Numbered from the stretch's first letter, positions 1 through 9,294 are shown. The stretch: DNA of 64,000 bases from JACVCJ01 sp052437175 (GCA_052437175.1 JBQVOK010000001.1:620001-684000); one strand, 5' to 3'. The notes: a model not told the origin generated them from the letters alone. Made by a program: numbers and translations.

Positions 1-1
1 T

Positions 2-658
2 ATGGTGTATAATGCAGAGGGAAGAGTTCAGCAACAACTGGAAACTTATGGCATAAACAGAGATTATTCTTTCCGTAAAACCTTTGTTTATGGTAAGAAT
101 GGTAAAGTACTGACGGAGTTTGAAGATGTTGTGTATAACAATATAGATCCATATCAGATGGGTATGATGGAGATTCCCTCAACCCGTACTGATTATATAT
201 ACGATGAGGAGGGGCGTGAAGTAGAGGGCCTGAAAAAAGAATGGCGGGAAGAAGACGAGGACTGGATAGAGGTGTGGCGTAAGAAAAATACGTATAACGG
301 GGACGGCACCCTGGCAGAATCGCTGAGTCAGTTGCTGGAAAAAGGGAAATGGGTAAATGAGTTGCGTAAAACATATACGTATACAGAAGAAAATGAATCC
401 GAAACAGTACAAACGGGTAATGCCAGGCCGCAATTACAGGTATTCCCCGTGCCCGCCAGCGATAAACTATGTGTTGAACTGCCGCAGGAACTGCCTGCTA
501 CCTATCGCCTCCTGAATATACAGGGTATGGAATTGCAGTCGGCAACATTGTCTCCCGGATCGCCTGCGATTGATGTACATGCGCTGGCCCCGGGTCTGTA
601 CCTGCTTTACCTCCGGCAGGCGGAAAATGAGTACAGTATCCGTTTTGTAAAACAATAA
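2..658 (+). CDS. C-terminal part of a secreted protein with a T9SS type A sorting domain (5' end outside window)
   Basis: The reading frame is already open at the first base, and no signal peptide is visible, so the true start is probably upstream. About 140 residues contain repeated 'Y.Y.(D/N)..G' elements (for example YIYDEEGRE and NTYNGDGTL) that resemble the YD-type repeats of Bacteroidota surface proteins. The last 75 residues form a typical type A sorting domain: FPVPASDKL, a middle strand with YRLLNIQGMEL, then LAPGLYLLYL and a basic end (RFVKQ). Such domains direct export through the type IX secretion system. The biological role of the rest is not recognisable. Confidence 0.75.
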   Translation: MVYNAEGRVQQQLETYGINRDYSFRKTFVYGKNGKVLTEFEDVVYNNIDPYQMGMMEIPSTRTDYIYDEEGREVEGLKKEWREEDEDWIEVWRKKNTYNGDGTLAESLSQLLEKGKWVNELRKTYTYTEENESETVQTGNARPQLQVFPVPASDKLCVELPQELPATYRLLNIQGMELQSATLSPGSPAIDVHALAPGLYLLYLRQAENEYSIRFVKQ

Positions 659-829
659 CCTGTCCTCTTTACCGTTTGTGTGGCTGCATACAGCTGCGGA
701 TCACCTGCCTCCGTGCTGATCCCCTCTACACCTAAAAAATGTATTGCACTGAATATGAATAGGCCCCTGCAGGCAAAGAAAAGTATATCTATCAACTATA
801 AAATAAAAGCCCTATTTTGCCCTATACGC

Positions 830-3760
830 ATGTGTACACGCTCCATCCTGATACTGCTGGGTATACTTATGCCCGCACTACTTTCCGCACAGGAACTGCT
901 GTTCCGGAATATAAGTGCCGAACTGCAACTGCCGTCCATGGAAACCTACGGGCTCTGGCAGGACAGGGAAGGGGCCATCTGGATATCGGCCGAAGCCGGG
1001 ATCTTCCGTTACAATGGTTCAGCCCTGCAAATGATGACCGGCAAGGGAAGTACCGAACGCGAAGCTGCCTACGGTTTTGTAGAAACGGAGGATGGTACGC
1101 TCTGGATGGGCACCTCCAGGCACAGGATACTCTGCTATTATAAAGGCCGCCTTTACGACACCCCCTATACAAAGTATTTCCGGCAGATCAACGGTTCTCA
1201 ATACAGCGCCATCTACTGGCTTTCGTACCCGGAGAAATGTATGCTGTATGTGCATTCGGCCGTTCATACCGTTGAAATAGACCTGTGCCGGCACAGCATA
1301 AAGGTATTGACTCCCTGCCGGGACTGTCACTATATGTTCCTGAAAAAGAACGGTATGCTGATGCCGGTAGATCACCCGTACCGGCCTGGTCCTGAATATG
1401 TGAACATAGACATTTCCGACGGAAAGGATACCCTGCGGATCTCCGACCTCCGGGAAAAAGGCCGGAATTATCTCAGTTACCGCGTACTGACCGGGCGCCT
1501 GGGCGATCTGCTCTTTTTTTCGTATAATAACAAACTGATACAGCTAAACCCCGATGGATCGTACGTGTTATACAGGTACCCGGCAAGTATACTCTACCTG
1601 TATACAGACCCCGACCAGGGCTTCTGGATAGGCATGCTCAACGGCGGAGTGTATTATTACCGTAACTGGAACCGGCGCGAAGAATACCTGCACGCACTGG
1701 AAGGCTATTCCGTATCGGCCATACTGCAGGACCGGGAAAACAGCATCTGGTGTAATACGCTGGAAAAAGGCACCTTCTTCTGCCGTAACAAAAACGTACT
1801 GGCTTACAGTGCCATAGAAGGACTGAATAAGAAGGCCGATGTACTTACCTTTGAGAACGGACGCCTGATCATGCTTTCGGGAAACCTGGTTGCCGATGTA
1901 TCTCCCCGGAATGTAAAACTCCATCGTATACCGGGTACCATGCCTTCCCGGTATACGGATATTACATATCATAAAGGCGAATGGCTGCTGGGAGGGACTC
2001 AGCAGCTGGTAAGGGCCGACCGGGAATTCAGAATATTTCGTTACCGCAGCTTCACCGATAGCATCGGGCGAAGTATCAATCCCGAACATTTTACCCGGGG
2101 GCTGAATGGCAGGTTGTACTGCAGTACAACCTGGGGGGTTTGTGTTTATGCACCTCCGGTCGCATATTACAGGGATGTAAAACACCTGCTGCCGGGTCGT
2201 CTTAAAAAAAAAATTATGTTGGGACCGGACTCGTTTTATGCCGCTACTTCCGACGGAATCTGCTATTTTGGTATTAATGACACTACCCGATTCCATAAAA
2301 GACGGGGAACACATTCACTAACACATGCCATAATCCGTGATCAGCGGGGACTGGTATGGGCGGCGAGCAGTGCCGGGCTCTTTGTATTCCGGCCGGGCAG
2401 TGATACCACCTTGCTTATAGACCGTGTGCCGGGCATGCATGCCCCGTATTTTTATACCGTTACCGAGGACCGTTACGGGCAGGTATGGGCCGGTACCGAC
2501 CAGGGACTGCTGAAGATCAGCCGGCGGGCCGGGCACTATACCTACCGTATCTACAAAGAACACAACGGTCTGCTTTCTTCGTATATATATCTTGTGGCTG
2601 CAGACAGCACACACCTGTACGTATCCACCGCCGAAGGCCTCTGTAGCTTTCCGCTGCTGAGCGAACCGGCCAATACGGCGGCACCCGAAGTACGGCTTTC
2701 AGCCTGGCAGGACAGGGAAGCGCTTACACAGGCCGGTTTGACCTTACCCTATACAAAGAACTCACCCGAATTTGAGTTTGATGTTTCGGCATTCAAGAGC
2801 GCTGCGGTGCAGCTGCGCTATACACTTTACAATGGCAGCCATACCCTGTACAAAACCGTGCCGGGCAACCGGGTATCCCTGCAAAACCTGGAGCCCGGGC
2901 CCTATCGCCTCGAAGTGGCCGCCCTCAACAGCGACGGTGTAGCCAGTACGGACCCCGTGCGGCTCCAGTTTCATATAGAAGCTCCCTTCTGGATGACCTG
3001 GTGGTTCTATCTCATCTGCATCTTTCTTTTTGCCCTGTGTATGTTCATCAGTATCCGAAGGTACGGGATATTTATCCGTGAAAGAGAACGCAAAAAGGCA
3101 GAGATAAACCGTATGCTGGCCGAATCACAGCTCTCGGCCCTGCAGGCACAGATGAACCCGCATTTTATTTTCAATGCCATCAACAGCATTCAGAATTACA
3201 TCCTGCGTAAAAAGGAAGACGATGCCTACAATTACCTGGCCAAGTTCGGCAAGCTGATCCGCATGGTACTACAGCAATCCCGCGAAAAAATGATCACGCT
3301 GGACCAGGAACTGGAAACACTGGCGCTGTACGTGGAACTGGAACAGCTTCGTTTCCGTAACCGTTTCCAGTACAGGGTAGAGATCGGACCGGACATCGAT
3401 ACCTACGATATCGAAATTCCCGTAATGCTCATTCAGCCCTATATCGAAAACGCCATCTGGCACGGATTCATGCAGCTGGAAGAAGGACATACCGGCGTCC
3501 TGAAACTGGATATATTCCGCAGGGACGGCTTTTTACATATAGTCATCGAAGACAATGGCGTGGGACGCGAAAAAGCCGCTGCCGCCAGGGCTACCGGGAA
3601 ACATAAATCGGCCGGTACACTCATTACCGAGCAGTGGCTGCAGCTTATCTGCCGTATACGCGGTTTCGAAAGCACACAGGCTGTGACCACCGATCTGTAT
3701 AACGATGGAAAAGCGGCCGGGACCCGCGTGGAAATATCGATACCCGATAACCTGTTTTGA
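830..3760 (+). CDS. Beta-propeller sensor histidine kinase (LytS type)
   Basis: This is a membrane sensor of the two-component propeller family. I chose ATG 830 (976 aa) because it gives a clean signal peptide ending at LLSAQ; a GTG at 680 would add 50 unlikely residues. Residues 20-650 are propeller repeats with many W.G(T/M) motifs, followed by a Y_Y_Y domain (about 660-720), one membrane helix (about 722-745) and a LytS-type kinase core: QAQMNPHFIFNAINSI near 775, NAIWHGF near 873 and DNGVGRE near 907. It lacks a receiver domain and ends one base before the LytTR regulator gene, so the two form a pair. The ligand is unknown. Confidence 0.88.
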   Translation: MCTRSILILLGILMPALLSAQELLFRNISAELQLPSMETYGLWQDREGAIWISAEAGIFRYNGSALQMMTGKGSTEREAAYGFVETEDGTLWMGTSRHRILCYYKGRLYDTPYTKYFRQINGSQYSAIYWLSYPEKCMLYVHSAVHTVEIDLCRHSIKVLTPCRDCHYMFLKKNGMLMPVDHPYRPGPEYVNIDISDGKDTLRISDLREKGRNYLSYRVLTGRLGDLLFFSYNNKLIQLNPDGSYVLYRYPASILYLYTDPDQGFWIGMLNGGVYYYRNWNRREEYLHALEGYSVSAILQDRENSIWCNTLEKGTFFCRNKNVLAYSAIEGLNKKADVLTFENGRLIMLSGNLVADVSPRNVKLHRIPGTMPSRYTDITYHKGEWLLGGTQQLVRADREFRIFRYRSFTDSIGRSINPEHFTRGLNGRLYCSTTWGVCVYAPPVAYYRDVKHLLPGRLKKKIMLGPDSFYAATSDGICYFGINDTTRFHKRRGTHSLTHAIIRDQRGLVWAASSAGLFVFRPGSDTTLLIDRVPGMHAPYFYTVTEDRYGQVWAGTDQGLLKISRRAGHYTYRIYKEHNGLLSSYIYLVAADSTHLYVSTAEGLCSFPLLSEPANTAAPEVRLSAWQDREALTQAGLTLPYTKNSPEFEFDVSAFKSAAVQLRYTLYNGSHTLYKTVPGNRVSLQNLEPGPYRLEVAALNSDGVASTDPVRLQFHIEAPFWMTWWFYLICIFLFALCMFISIRRYGIFIRERERKKAEINRMLAESQLSALQAQMNPHFIFNAINSIQNYILRKKEDDAYNYLAKFGKLIRMVLQQSREKMITLDQELETLALYVELEQLRFRNRFQYRVEIGPDIDTYDIEIPVMLIQPYIENAIWHGFMQLEEGHTGVLKLDIFRRDGFLHIVIEDNGVGREKAAAARATGKHKSAGTLITEQWLQLICRIRGFESTQAVTTDLYNDGKAAGTRVEISIPDNLF

Positions 3761-3761
3761 T

Positions 3762-4526
3762 ATGAGCACAGAGCGTATTACAGCCATACTGGTAGACGAT
3801 GAGAAAGACGGGCAGGAAATATTACAGCAGCTGCTGGACCGGTATTTCCCGGAGGTTGAGATACTGGGCATTGCATCCGGGGTGGAGGAGGCCTGCGAAA
3901 TGATCGGCCGCCGTACGCCCGACCTGGTGTTCCTGGACATACACATGCCCGGCAGGGACGGTTTCGAATTGCTGCGGCAGTACGTAAAAGTGCCCTTTGA
4001 AGTGATCTTTGTTACCGGTTTCGACCAGTATGCCATCAATGCCATTCGCTTCAGTGCGCTGGATTACCTGTCTAAACCGGTGGAAATAAACCTGCTGTCA
4101 GATGCCGTAAAAAAGGCTCAAAAACGTATATCCGAAAAAAAAGAGAACCGTCAGCAGATCATAAACCTGCTGCATAACCTCGATGCCACGCCGGATCTAC
4201 AGAAAATAGCGGTACATCATGCCGAAAAAGTACATCTGCTGAACGTATCCGAAATTGAAAGTATAGAAGCCGACGGCCGCTACTCCAAACTGATCACGGG
4301 AGATGTACGTGAATTTTATACGGCACGCTGTGTAAAGGATTTTGAAGAATACCTATACGAAAATCCGCATTTTGTACGCATAAGCAAGAGCTGTATCGTA
4401 AATGTGATGTATATACGCTCCTATCAGAAAGGCGAGCCCTGTATCCTGGAAATGAACAGCGGCCGCAGTTTCGAAATATCCCGGCGCCGCAAGCAGGAAG
4501 TACTGGCCCTGCTGGGTTCGGACTAA
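3762..4526 (+). CDS. LytTR-family response regulator
   Basis: This is a DNA-binding response regulator of 254 aa. An N-terminal receiver domain has the acidic pair at LVDDEKD, the phosphorylation aspartate D59 in LVFLDIHMPG and the conserved lysine in LSKPV. The C-terminal LytTR domain (about 150-250) contains IESIEADGRYSKL and HFVRISKSCIVN. ATG 3762 lies one base after the kinase stop codon; an ATG at 3705 lies inside the kinase gene and would add 19 residues without family similarity. It is presumably phosphorylated by the upstream kinase. Its target genes are not shown by the sequence, although a T9SS cargo gene follows 188 bp downstream. Confidence 0.9.
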   Translation: MSTERITAILVDDEKDGQEILQQLLDRYFPEVEILGIASGVEEACEMIGRRTPDLVFLDIHMPGRDGFELLRQYVKVPFEVIFVTGFDQYAINAIRFSALDYLSKPVEINLLSDAVKKAQKRISEKKENRQQIINLLHNLDATPDLQKIAVHHAEKVHLLNVSEIESIEADGRYSKLITGDVREFYTARCVKDFEEYLYENPHFVRISKSCIVNVMYIRSYQKGEPCILEMNSGRSFEISRRRKQEVLALLGSD

Positions 4527-4665
4527 AGACCTGCTATCCGCTTACCATCTTCTTTTTTCAGCTGTATTTTATTTCTTTGAGTGCTTATTTATTTCGCTGA
4601 TAAGTATTTAAACGTCTTGTGCTAAAAACGTAGTGTACGGTAGGGACTGCCTGTGTTGCCTGCGG

Positions 4666-4673
4666 TAGTTTTG
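4666..4673 (+). promoter_or_regulatory. Bacteroidota -7 promoter box
   Basis: TAGTTTTG matches the Bacteroidota sigma-factor -7 consensus TAnnTTTG, 41 bp before the ATG of the T9SS cargo gene at 4715. No clear -33 TTTG is present at the usual distance. Confidence 0.5.
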
Positions 4674-4714
4674 CAGGAACAGTACACAGGTAAATTATTT
4701 CAAACACATACATT

Positions 4715-6580
4715 ATGACAAGACAACTAAAAAGACTCTTTTCCGGCGTTGCACTATGCTGTTGGGGCCTGGTATCTTATGGCCAGTCAGAGGTGATCAA
4801 TATTTCGACAGGAGTGAATAACACTACAGGTGCTCTGATTCCCCTGGGACAAAATGATGATACCTGGACGGTCTGGAACCAGACAAACACCACAATGTAC
4901 ACTCCCAAAACCACTACCTTATGGCAATGGAAAGAAAATACCTGCAGCCGATGGATAGCACCTGCATTGGATCCAAGCGGAGGACCAAGTAATGCTATAC
5001 CAGGGGCTGGTCTTTATACCTATAAAGCTTCGTTTCGTATCAATTCAAGAACGGTAAACTGCGCGAGGCTTGTTATTACGAGCATGGGAGCAGATAACCG
5101 TGTTTTATATGTATACGTAAACGGACATTATTACGGATTTAACTCTCTGCCGTATGGCAATCATTACAACCCTCTTATAGGGGCTATGACCATTACGCTG
5201 GACCCGGCACACCTGAATGCCAGCGGAATGAATGAGATAAGTTTCACGATAAGAAATAATGAAACGTATAACGGATTTAACCTATGTGCCAATATAGAGA
5301 CCGGTCCTCAGAATATCCTTCCGAATCTGAGTGGTCCCGTTTCTTTTTGTCCCGGTGTCCCGCTGAGCTTTACCGCCTCTCTCTCTCCCGGAAGCGGCCC
5401 TACCTCTCATTACCTTTGGGCACTGGAAGAATCGGATGCTGCCGGTAACCTGGTCCCTGGCGGGTTTACGTGGGAATTATGGCATACCGGAACTCCGGGA
5501 GCCTTTACTTTTCCATCAAACCTCAATCAGCCCTGTAATAAATACTACCGGGTACGTCTTGCTGCCGTACGTGATGTAGGTGATAATTGCCTGGGCTGGT
5601 CAGAAAAAATACATGTCATCTACTATTCCTGCAATCCGACGATCAATGCCGGTCCGGACAAATCGGTTTGCCCCGGTACGTATGCATTTATTGGTTTCCT
5701 GTTCCCGCCTGCCGGAATGACCTATGCCTGGCGGATCGGCAGCGGACCGGTATTTGCTACAACATCCGGCCAGTTTGTAAGCCCTGCCACCACTACCACC
5801 TATACCTTAACAGGTACAAATGCCTATGGCTGCTCCGCTTCGGATCAGGTTACGGTAACGGCACAACCGAATAATCCCAACTTCAATCTTGCTGCCAATT
5901 CCAGTAATCCGGGATATTTTACGCTCACGGCTACCCCGGTAGTTACCAATGCCAATACACAGCCCGGTTTTGGAGAAGCGTACAGTATCGAGGGCCTGGA
6001 TGCCTCAGGCAATACCACCTTCAGTGTACATAACCCTACTGTTTGGTGGATATATCCCAATGCGAATACATTTAAAGGCTTCGATCATGTAAGCAATAAC
6101 TATAATACAGCGATAAGCTCTTTACCTTCTGCCCCGGCCCAGGGACGATTCAAATACGATCAGAGATACCGTATTACCCGTGGTACCTGGAATGATAACT
6201 GCGAATGGCATACCTTTTCGTATGATATTACACCTCAGCCAAACGGCCTGGGCCAGTATGTGATACAGATAAGCGAAAGTTCATCATCCCAGTCCAGCTC
6301 TTCCCGCTCTGCCGCCGTAACCCGCGAGGAACAGCCGGCCGCCGAAGCCGTGAATATCTTCCCGAACCCCACCACGGGCCAGCTGAACATCAGCCTGGAT
6401 ACCGACCTGGATGCGCAGGTAGATGTGTTCGACCTGTTCGGTAAAAAGATCCAGAGCCGCAACATCGCTGCCGGTACCCGTACCCTGCAGATCGATCTTG
6501 CCGGCTACGCCAAAGGCATGTACCTCATTCATGTGAGCAAAGGCGGCAAAACCAGCACACACAAAGTGATCCTCCGGTAA
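4715..6580 (+). CDS. Secreted protein with PKD-like domain and T9SS type A sorting domain
   Basis: This 621-residue protein has a signal peptide ending at VSYGQ. Residues 25-200 form a galactose-binding-like or jelly-roll region with many aromatic residues (WQWKENTCSRWIAPALD). A PKD/Ig-like section follows (about 310-390, NAGPDKSVCPGTY to GCSASDQVTV). A serine-rich linker near 525-535 leads into a classic type A sorting domain (FPNPTTGQLNISL, VDVFDLFGKKI, YAKGMYLIHV). It is therefore probably exported by the type IX system and anchored or released at the cell surface. No catalytic motif is visible; a role in adhesion is only a guess. GC content is lower than in neighbouring genes up to the linker and higher in the sorting domain. 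Confidence 0.8.
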   Translation: MTRQLKRLFSGVALCCWGLVSYGQSEVINISTGVNNTTGALIPLGQNDDTWTVWNQTNTTMYTPKTTTLWQWKENTCSRWIAPALDPSGGPSNAIPGAGLYTYKASFRINSRTVNCARLVITSMGADNRVLYVYVNGHYYGFNSLPYGNHYNPLIGAMTITLDPAHLNASGMNEISFTIRNNETYNGFNLCANIETGPQNILPNLSGPVSFCPGVPLSFTASLSPGSGPTSHYLWALEESDAAGNLVPGGFTWELWHTGTPGAFTFPSNLNQPCNKYYRVRLAAVRDVGDNCLGWSEKIHVIYYSCNPTINAGPDKSVCPGTYAFIGFLFPPAGMTYAWRIGSGPVFATTSGQFVSPATTTTYTLTGTNAYGCSASDQVTVTAQPNNPNFNLAANSSNPGYFTLTATPVVTNANTQPGFGEAYSIEGLDASGNTTFSVHNPTVWWIYPNANTFKGFDHVSNNYNTAISSLPSAPAQGRFKYDQRYRITRGTWNDNCEWHTFSYDITPQPNGLGQYVIQISESSSSQSSSSRSAAVTREEQPAAEAVNIFPNPTTGQLNISLDTDLDAQVDVFDLFGKKIQSRNIAAGTRTLQIDLAGYAKGMYLIHVSKGGKTSTHKVILR

Positions 6581-6625
6581 GTTTTAATTACGATAATGCC
6601 TGTCGTCCTTAACCCGGCTGACAAT

Positions 6626-6663
6626 ACAACGGTCCCGTTACAGAAACGTAACGGGATCGTTGT
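6626..6663 (+). terminator. Rho-independent terminator after the T9SS cargo gene
   Basis: A 16-bp stem (positions 6626-6641 with 6648-6663, one G-U pair) closes a 6-base loop and is followed by TTTTA. It lies 45 bp after the stop codon at 6580. Confidence 0.85.
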
Positions 6664-6670
6664 TTTATGT

Positions 6671-6876
6671 AGTCCGATAGTCCGTTAGTCCGAAGTCCGG
6701 TTCTATACTCCAGACTATTTTGCGTCCATATCTCATTACTCTATTCTCTTTCCTTCAGCCGGACTCCGGACTATTTCCTTTCCTGTATGCGAAACATACA
6801 CTTCCTGCTGTTTTGCATCTGTATCTCAGCTGGCGTCAGCCGGACTTCTGACTCCGGACTTCCGGACTATTTACCC
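6671..6876. repeat. Degenerate short repeats of the AGTCCG / CGGACTCCGGACT family
   Basis: The 380-bp stretch between 6581 and 6961 has no convincing gene. After the terminator it holds four near-tandem AGTCCG units (6671-6700), three copies of a (C/T)TCC(G/A)GACTATTT element (near 6708, 6764 and 6860) and two copies of TCAGCCGGACT about 80 bp apart. The same CGGACTCCGGACT core recurs at 8209-8221. Function is unknown. Confidence 0.6.
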
Positions 6877-6961
6877 CCTCACATACGAAAACACACACAT
6901 CCGCAGTTTTACTTAAAAGGAAACCACACTATGCCAAATCTTTACCTAAACACGTATCCCT

Positions 6962-7606
6962 ATGAAAAAGCACAGCATCGGTTTCCTGCTCCTGTGTCTG
7001 CCTTTCTTTGCATACACGCAGACCAGCCCACGCAAGGGCTTCCTGCGGCAGGGCGGACAATTCAGCCTGGGTGTGCGCAGCACCCTCAGTACCTTTAGCC
7101 ACGGATCCTGGAACGAGAACGGCTACGGCGCGGGCGGACAGTTTCGCCTGCAGCTGACTGACCGCATCAACACGGAATGGTTCCTGGACATGATCCGCAC
7201 GGATATTGCCCGTGTAGCGTATCGCAATGACTACCATATCGGCTGGTCAGTAATGTATTACCTGATCTCTACAAAGAACTTCAAACGCCCGGTAACGCCC
7301 TATATCCAGGCCGGGCATTGTTTCGACTGGACACGTATTGCGCCCAACGGGCGGCCTAACGAACTGCAGCAGCGGGGCAGCTCGGCCGTACAGGCGGGCA
7401 TCGGCACACACTTCAACATTACACCGCGTTTCGATATTTCGCTCAGCTGCCAGTATATGCTGCACCTGGGTAAAGAACTGCATGCCCACGTTGAGGGAAA
7501 CGAAGTACATATCGAAAAACACAACAATGCGGGCTGGGAAGGGCATCTGCTCATAAACCTAAGTGCAAACTACAAACTGCTTAAATTATGGAAACCAAGA
7601 AGCTGA
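6962..7606 (+). CDS. Small outer-membrane beta-barrel-like protein
   Basis: This 214-residue protein has a signal peptide (MKKHSIGFLLLCLPFFAYTQ) and then alternating polar and hydrophobic strands with glycine and aromatic residues (GQFSLGVRSTLSTFS, FDISLSCQYMLHLGK) and ends in a strand of the outer-membrane type. The pattern fits an 8-strand porin/OmpW-like barrel, but no specific family motif is visible. It overlaps the next gene by 19 bp, so the two are probably translated together. The function is not known. Confidence 0.6.
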   Translation: MKKHSIGFLLLCLPFFAYTQTSPRKGFLRQGGQFSLGVRSTLSTFSHGSWNENGYGAGGQFRLQLTDRINTEWFLDMIRTDIARVAYRNDYHIGWSVMYYLISTKNFKRPVTPYIQAGHCFDWTRIAPNGRPNELQQRGSSAVQAGIGTHFNITPRFDISLSCQYMLHLGKELHAHVEGNEVHIEKHNNAGWEGHLLINLSANYKLLKLWKPRS

Positions 7607-8169
7607 TGCTCCTGGGTCTGTTGCTGTGTATACAGGGCCTGCATGCACAGGTAATGCCGGTCGGCCGTAAAGGTCTTATACGTGCGCAGGCCAACCTGGC
7701 CGGCGGATACCAGGTTCCACAGAAGAGCTTTGCCGCTTACCTGGCTGCAGATATGGATATCTTTCTTTCGGAACGCGTATCTGTAGGTGGCGAGATCTGG
7801 TATTCACTGCCCCTGAACGATGGTCCTCTGCGCCAGAATCACGCCGTGTTTGCCGGATTCAGTTACCATCCGCTGAAGCAGGGCCCCTGGGACCCGTTCG
7901 TCGGGTTCAGTCCGGGCCTGGCACTCTGTAAAATTGCGTATGAAGATGCTTCCGGCAGGCATAGTACGCCTCTGAGTCCGGCACCTTTGCTGGGTATTAC
8001 GGGCGGCTGTAACTGGTACCTCGGTTCTGTATTTCACCTGTTTGTGCGGCTGCGCTGGGCACAGGGCCAGCTAATGGGTAGTGCGCCTTTCCGCACGTCC
8101 TTACAGGAACTGAAGATCAGCGGGGGACTGGGCTGGAACATTCGTAGCCGAAAAGCAAATAGCTTATAG
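7588..8169 (+). CDS. Small outer-membrane beta-barrel-like protein, partner of the preceding gene
   Basis: This 193-residue protein has a signal peptide ending at GLHAQ and predicted beta-strands (LIRAQANLAGGYQV, FHLFVRLRWAQG, ISGGLGWNI). It has similar size and build to the preceding gene and overlaps it by 19 bp, which suggests a diverged duplicate or a two-protein unit. ATG 7588 puts a strong signal sequence at the N-terminus; the ATG at 7606 is less likely. Its last codons lie inside a run of heptamer repeats. The function is unknown. Confidence 0.6.
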   Translation: METKKLMLLGLLLCIQGLHAQVMPVGRKGLIRAQANLAGGYQVPQKSFAAYLAADMDIFLSERVSVGGEIWYSLPLNDGPLRQNHAVFAGFSYHPLKQGPWDPFVGFSPGLALCKIAYEDASGRHSTPLSPAPLLGITGGCNWYLGSVFHLFVRLRWAQGQLMGSAPFRTSLQELKISGGLGWNIRSRKANSL

Positions 8170-8222
8170 CTAACAGCTGATGGCTGTCAGCTCGTTACTC
8201 GTTACTTTCGGACTCCGGACTT
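8160..8222. repeat. Run of nine degenerate 7-bp repeats between two genes
   Basis: The sequence can be cut exactly into 7-base units: TAGCTTA, TAGCTAA, CAGCTGA, TGGCTGT, CAGCTCG, TTACTCG, TTACTTT, CGGACTC, CGGACTT. Each unit resembles the next. The array spans the stop codon of the gene ending at 8169 and reaches almost to the stop codon of murB on the other strand. It shares CGGACTCCGGACT with the repeats near 6760 and 6850. Confidence 0.6.
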
Positions 8223-8227
8223 TTGGA

Positions 8228-9247
8228 TTAAACTACATTCACTTCCCGTTCCAGCTCCACGCCAAAGCGCTGCTGTACATCGTGCAGGATGCGTTCGCTG
8301 AGTTGCCAGATCTGGTCCCCGGAAGCCTGGCCGTAATTTACGAGTACCAGGGCCTGTAGCTTGTGCACACCGGCATCGCCTTCGCGGAAGCCTTTCCAGC
8401 CGCTTTTTTCAATAAGCCAGCCGGCCGGTATTTTTATCGTGCCCGGTTCGGTACCCGGGAAAGAGGGCATATCCGGATGTTCGTTTTTGATACGTTCGTA
8501 TTCCGATACAGGAACAGACGGGTTCTTGAAAAAACTGCCGGCATTCCCGATCTGTGCCGGGTCGGGCAGTTTGGAGCTGCGTATATTAATCACGGCCTTA
8601 CTGATGCTTTGTACATCCGGTTCGGCCTGCATTTTTTCGAGTTCCTGGGCAATGGCGCCGTAAGCGGTATGAAAAACAGAAGGATCTTTTTGCAAACGCA
8701 GGGTCACACTCCCGATCACGTATTCGCCTTTATGTACGTTTTTGAATACCGAGTTGCGGTAACCGAACTTACAATCGTCCGCCGAAAAAGTATGCCATTC
8801 GCCGGTAGGGATATGGCAGGCTTCCAGTTCCTGGAAAATATCTTTCAGTTCCACGCCGTAAGCCCCGATGTTCTGCATAGGGCCGGCTCCGGCCGTTCCG
8901 GGGATCAGGGACAGGTTCTCCATGCCGCCCAGGTTGCGCTCTACGGCCCAGAGCACCCACTGGTGCCAGATCACACCGGCCCCGGCACGCACCCACACCT
9001 GTTGTGTATCTTCGCGTACGATCTCTATGCCGTCTATGGTATTATGTGCCGTAAGTCCGTCCCAGTTGCGGGTGAACAGGATATTGCTGCCGCCGCCCAG
9101 GATAAGCAGGGGCAGTTTTTGTTCGCGTACATAGGCCAGGGTCTCCGCCAGTTCCGCTGCCGTGGAAAAACGGCAGAATTCCCGGCTCCGGGCTTCGATC
9201 CCAAAGGTGTTGAGCCGGCGCAGTGAATGATTTTTTTCCGTGATCAT
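8228..9247 (-). CDS. murB: UDP-N-acetylenolpyruvoylglucosamine reductase MurB
   Basis: MurB reduces UDP-GlcNAc-enolpyruvate to UDP-MurNAc with NADPH and FAD, in the cytosolic part of peptidoglycan synthesis. The start at ATG 9247 gives MITEKNHSLRRLNTFGIEA, which matches the usual MurB N-terminus; a TTG at 9256 would add three residues. FAD-binding elements are visible (ILGGGSNILF, IPGTAGAGPMQNIGAYG), as are YRNSVFKN and the catalytic serine in NAGSFFKNP. The length of 339 aa fits the E. coli-type (type I) enzyme. The start region faces a glycosyltransferase gene on the other strand. Confidence 0.95.
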   Translation of the reverse strand: MITEKNHSLRRLNTFGIEARSREFCRFSTAAELAETLAYVREQKLPLLILGGGSNILFTRNWDGLTAHNTIDGIEIVREDTQQVWVRAGAGVIWHQWVLWAVERNLGGMENLSLIPGTAGAGPMQNIGAYGVELKDIFQELEACHIPTGEWHTFSADDCKFGYRNSVFKNVHKGEYVIGSVTLRLQKDPSVFHTAYGAIAQELEKMQAEPDVQSISKAVINIRSSKLPDPAQIGNAGSFFKNPSVPVSEYERIKNEHPDMPSFPGTEPGTIKIPAGWLIEKSGWKGFREGDAGVHKLQALVLVNYGQASGDQIWQLSERILHDVQQRFGVELEREVNVV

Positions 9248-9294
9248 TGTTGGCAAAATTCCTCAAAAAAATCGGCTTGCATGGTAAACAAAGC

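Noticed and set aside
680..829. Extension of the sensor kinase to a GTG at 680
   Set aside because: The added 50 residues have no signal-peptide character, whereas ATG 830 starts a clean one.
6787..7098. Short frame MRNIHFLLFCICISAG with a signal-like start
   Set aside because: The frame runs through repeat DNA and then through the wrong frame of the gene at 6962; no RBS or promoter supports it.
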